Made by a program: the position numbers and the translations under genes. Shown piece by piece: positions 48,604 to 49,168 of a DNA stretch of 49,168 bases. Location: positions 1-49,168 of the forward strand of contig JAEWIV010000264.1 of the NCBI GenBank assembly GCA_023386865.1, written 5' to 3'. Position 1 is the stretch's first letter. The number at the start of each line of letters is the position of its first letter. Under the pieces are notes generated by a model. The model was not told where the DNA came from. It was given only the letters and a program-made list of their open reading frames with translations, and did no database searches. This DNA is from Pseudomonadota bacterium. GTDB lineage: Bacteria > Pseudomonadota > Alphaproteobacteria > Reyranellales > Reyranellaceae.

Positions 48604-49168
48604 GTGAGCACGCTCGGCCATATCGGAGTCGTGGGCGGCGGCGCCTGGGGCACAGCGCTCGCCTGCTTGGCGCGCCGCGCCGGCCGACGCGTGACTTTAT
48701 GGTCGCGTGATCCCTCCGTTGCGGCGGCGATTGCGCACGATCGCAGCAATCCGATCTATCTCCCGGGCCTCACGCTCGACGCGGGAATCGAGGCGGCATC
48801 GGACCTCGCCGCTCTCGGCGCCTGCGACGCCGTTCTTCTGGTCTGCCCGGCGCAAGCAGTGCGCGAGCTGGCGGCGCGCCTCACAGGCTCTGCACCCGTA
48901 GTCATCTGCGCCAAGGGCATCGAAGCGTCGAGCGGCCTGCTGATGCCCGAGGTGCTGGCAGAGGTCCTGCCCGGCCGGCCGATCGCCATGTTGTCGGGGC
49001 CGAGCTTCGCCGAGGAGGTGGCGCGCGGCCTGCCGACCGCCGTCAGCATCGCCACCGCCGATCCAGCGCTCGGCGAGACGCTGGCCGGCGCGCTCGCCGG
49101 CGGGGCCTTCCGGCCTTACTGGACGCACGACGTGCTGGGCGGGGCGCTGGGCGGCGCGGTGAAGAACG
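48604..49168 (+). CDS. gpsA: Glycerol-3-phosphate dehydrogenase (NAD(P)+), 5' part, cut by window edge
   Basis: From a GTG at 48604 the frame runs open to the window end. It begins IGVVGGGAWGTALACLARR, the NAD(P)-binding glycine motif of GpsA, and continues with NPIYLPGLTLD, LVCPAQAVREL, ICAKGIE and LSGPSFAEEVARGLPTAV, then HDVLGGALGGAVKN at the edge. GpsA makes glycerol-3-phosphate for phospholipids. The conserved Lys of the GAVKN motif is just inside the window. In related genomes it usually follows tsaD. Confidence 0.95.
   Translation, partial: MSTLGHIGVVGGGAWGTALACLARRAGRRVTLWSRDPSVAAAIAHDRSNPIYLPGLTLDAGIEAASDLAALGACDAVLLVCPAQAVRELAARLTGSAPVVICAKGIEASSGLLMPEVLAEVLPGRPIAMLSGPSFAEEVARGLPTAVSIATADPALGETLAGALAGGAFRPYWTHDVLGGALGGAVKN

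Overview
The window is high-GC DNA (about two thirds G+C by eye), densely coded on both strands, and looks like an alphaproteobacterial chromosome. The evidence is gene order typical of that class: ffh-rpsP-rimM-trmD-rplS joined to leuC/leuD/leuB, dapF-ftsY-yciB, hemC divergent from tsaD, and a CycM-type cytochrome c divergent from prephenate dehydratase. A Rhodospirillales/Reyranella-like lineage is my guess only; no rRNA or tRNA gene was seen to confirm it. Both window ends cut genes (an EamA-type transporter on the left, gpsA on the right).

Layout. 1-4.4 kb (minus strand): transporter fragment, an array of hairpins, an acyl-CoA dehydrogenase, and a CpxA/CpxR/Spy-like envelope-stress unit with a perfect GTAAA-N5-GTAAA box in front of it. 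4.5-10.5 kb: acetyltransferase, hisN, cycM, pheA, rpe, a small membrane protein, a PhzF protein and a TIM-barrel epimerase-like protein. 10.6-14.9 kb: a HerA-like ATPase, a secreted CuA-type cupredoxin and a Tat phosphoesterase, divergent from an ECF sigma/anti-sigma pair; two matching ECF-like promoters lie back to back between them. 14.9-22.5 kb (minus): leuB, leuD, an RDD membrane protein, leuC, rplS, trmD, rimM, rpsP, ffh. 22.7-27.5 kb: CPBP protease, a DsbA-like isomerase, a lone glycosyltransferase-like protein, dapF, ftsY, yciB. 27.8-33.0 kb (minus): an ABC importer (ATPase, binding protein, fused permease) behind a Rieske oxygenase. 33.1-37.0 kb (minus): hemC, M48 lipoprotein, tusA, pgk, Nudix as one tight operon ended by a clear terminator. 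37.0-38.7 kb (plus): tsaD and a 2OG-Fe(II) oxygenase-like protein.

The most unusual part is 38.7-48.3 kb (minus). It holds an old-yellow-enzyme-like flavoprotein, three membrane-anchored di-heme cytochromes c (518, 493 and 920 aa) that share a C-terminal signature, a four-helix membrane protein coupled by ATGA overlaps to two of them, and a GMC flavoprotein with an altered active site. With the oxygenase-like gene at 38.1 kb it lies between tsaD and gpsA, which are neighbours in many alphaproteobacteria, so the block looks inserted. A CRP-like palindrome sits upstream of the cluster. My inference is a periplasmic oxidation module in which RoxA/MauG/peroxidase-type di-heme proteins act on an unknown, probably hydrophobic substrate, with GMC and OYE enzymes handling products. 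Substrate and function are not shown by the sequence.
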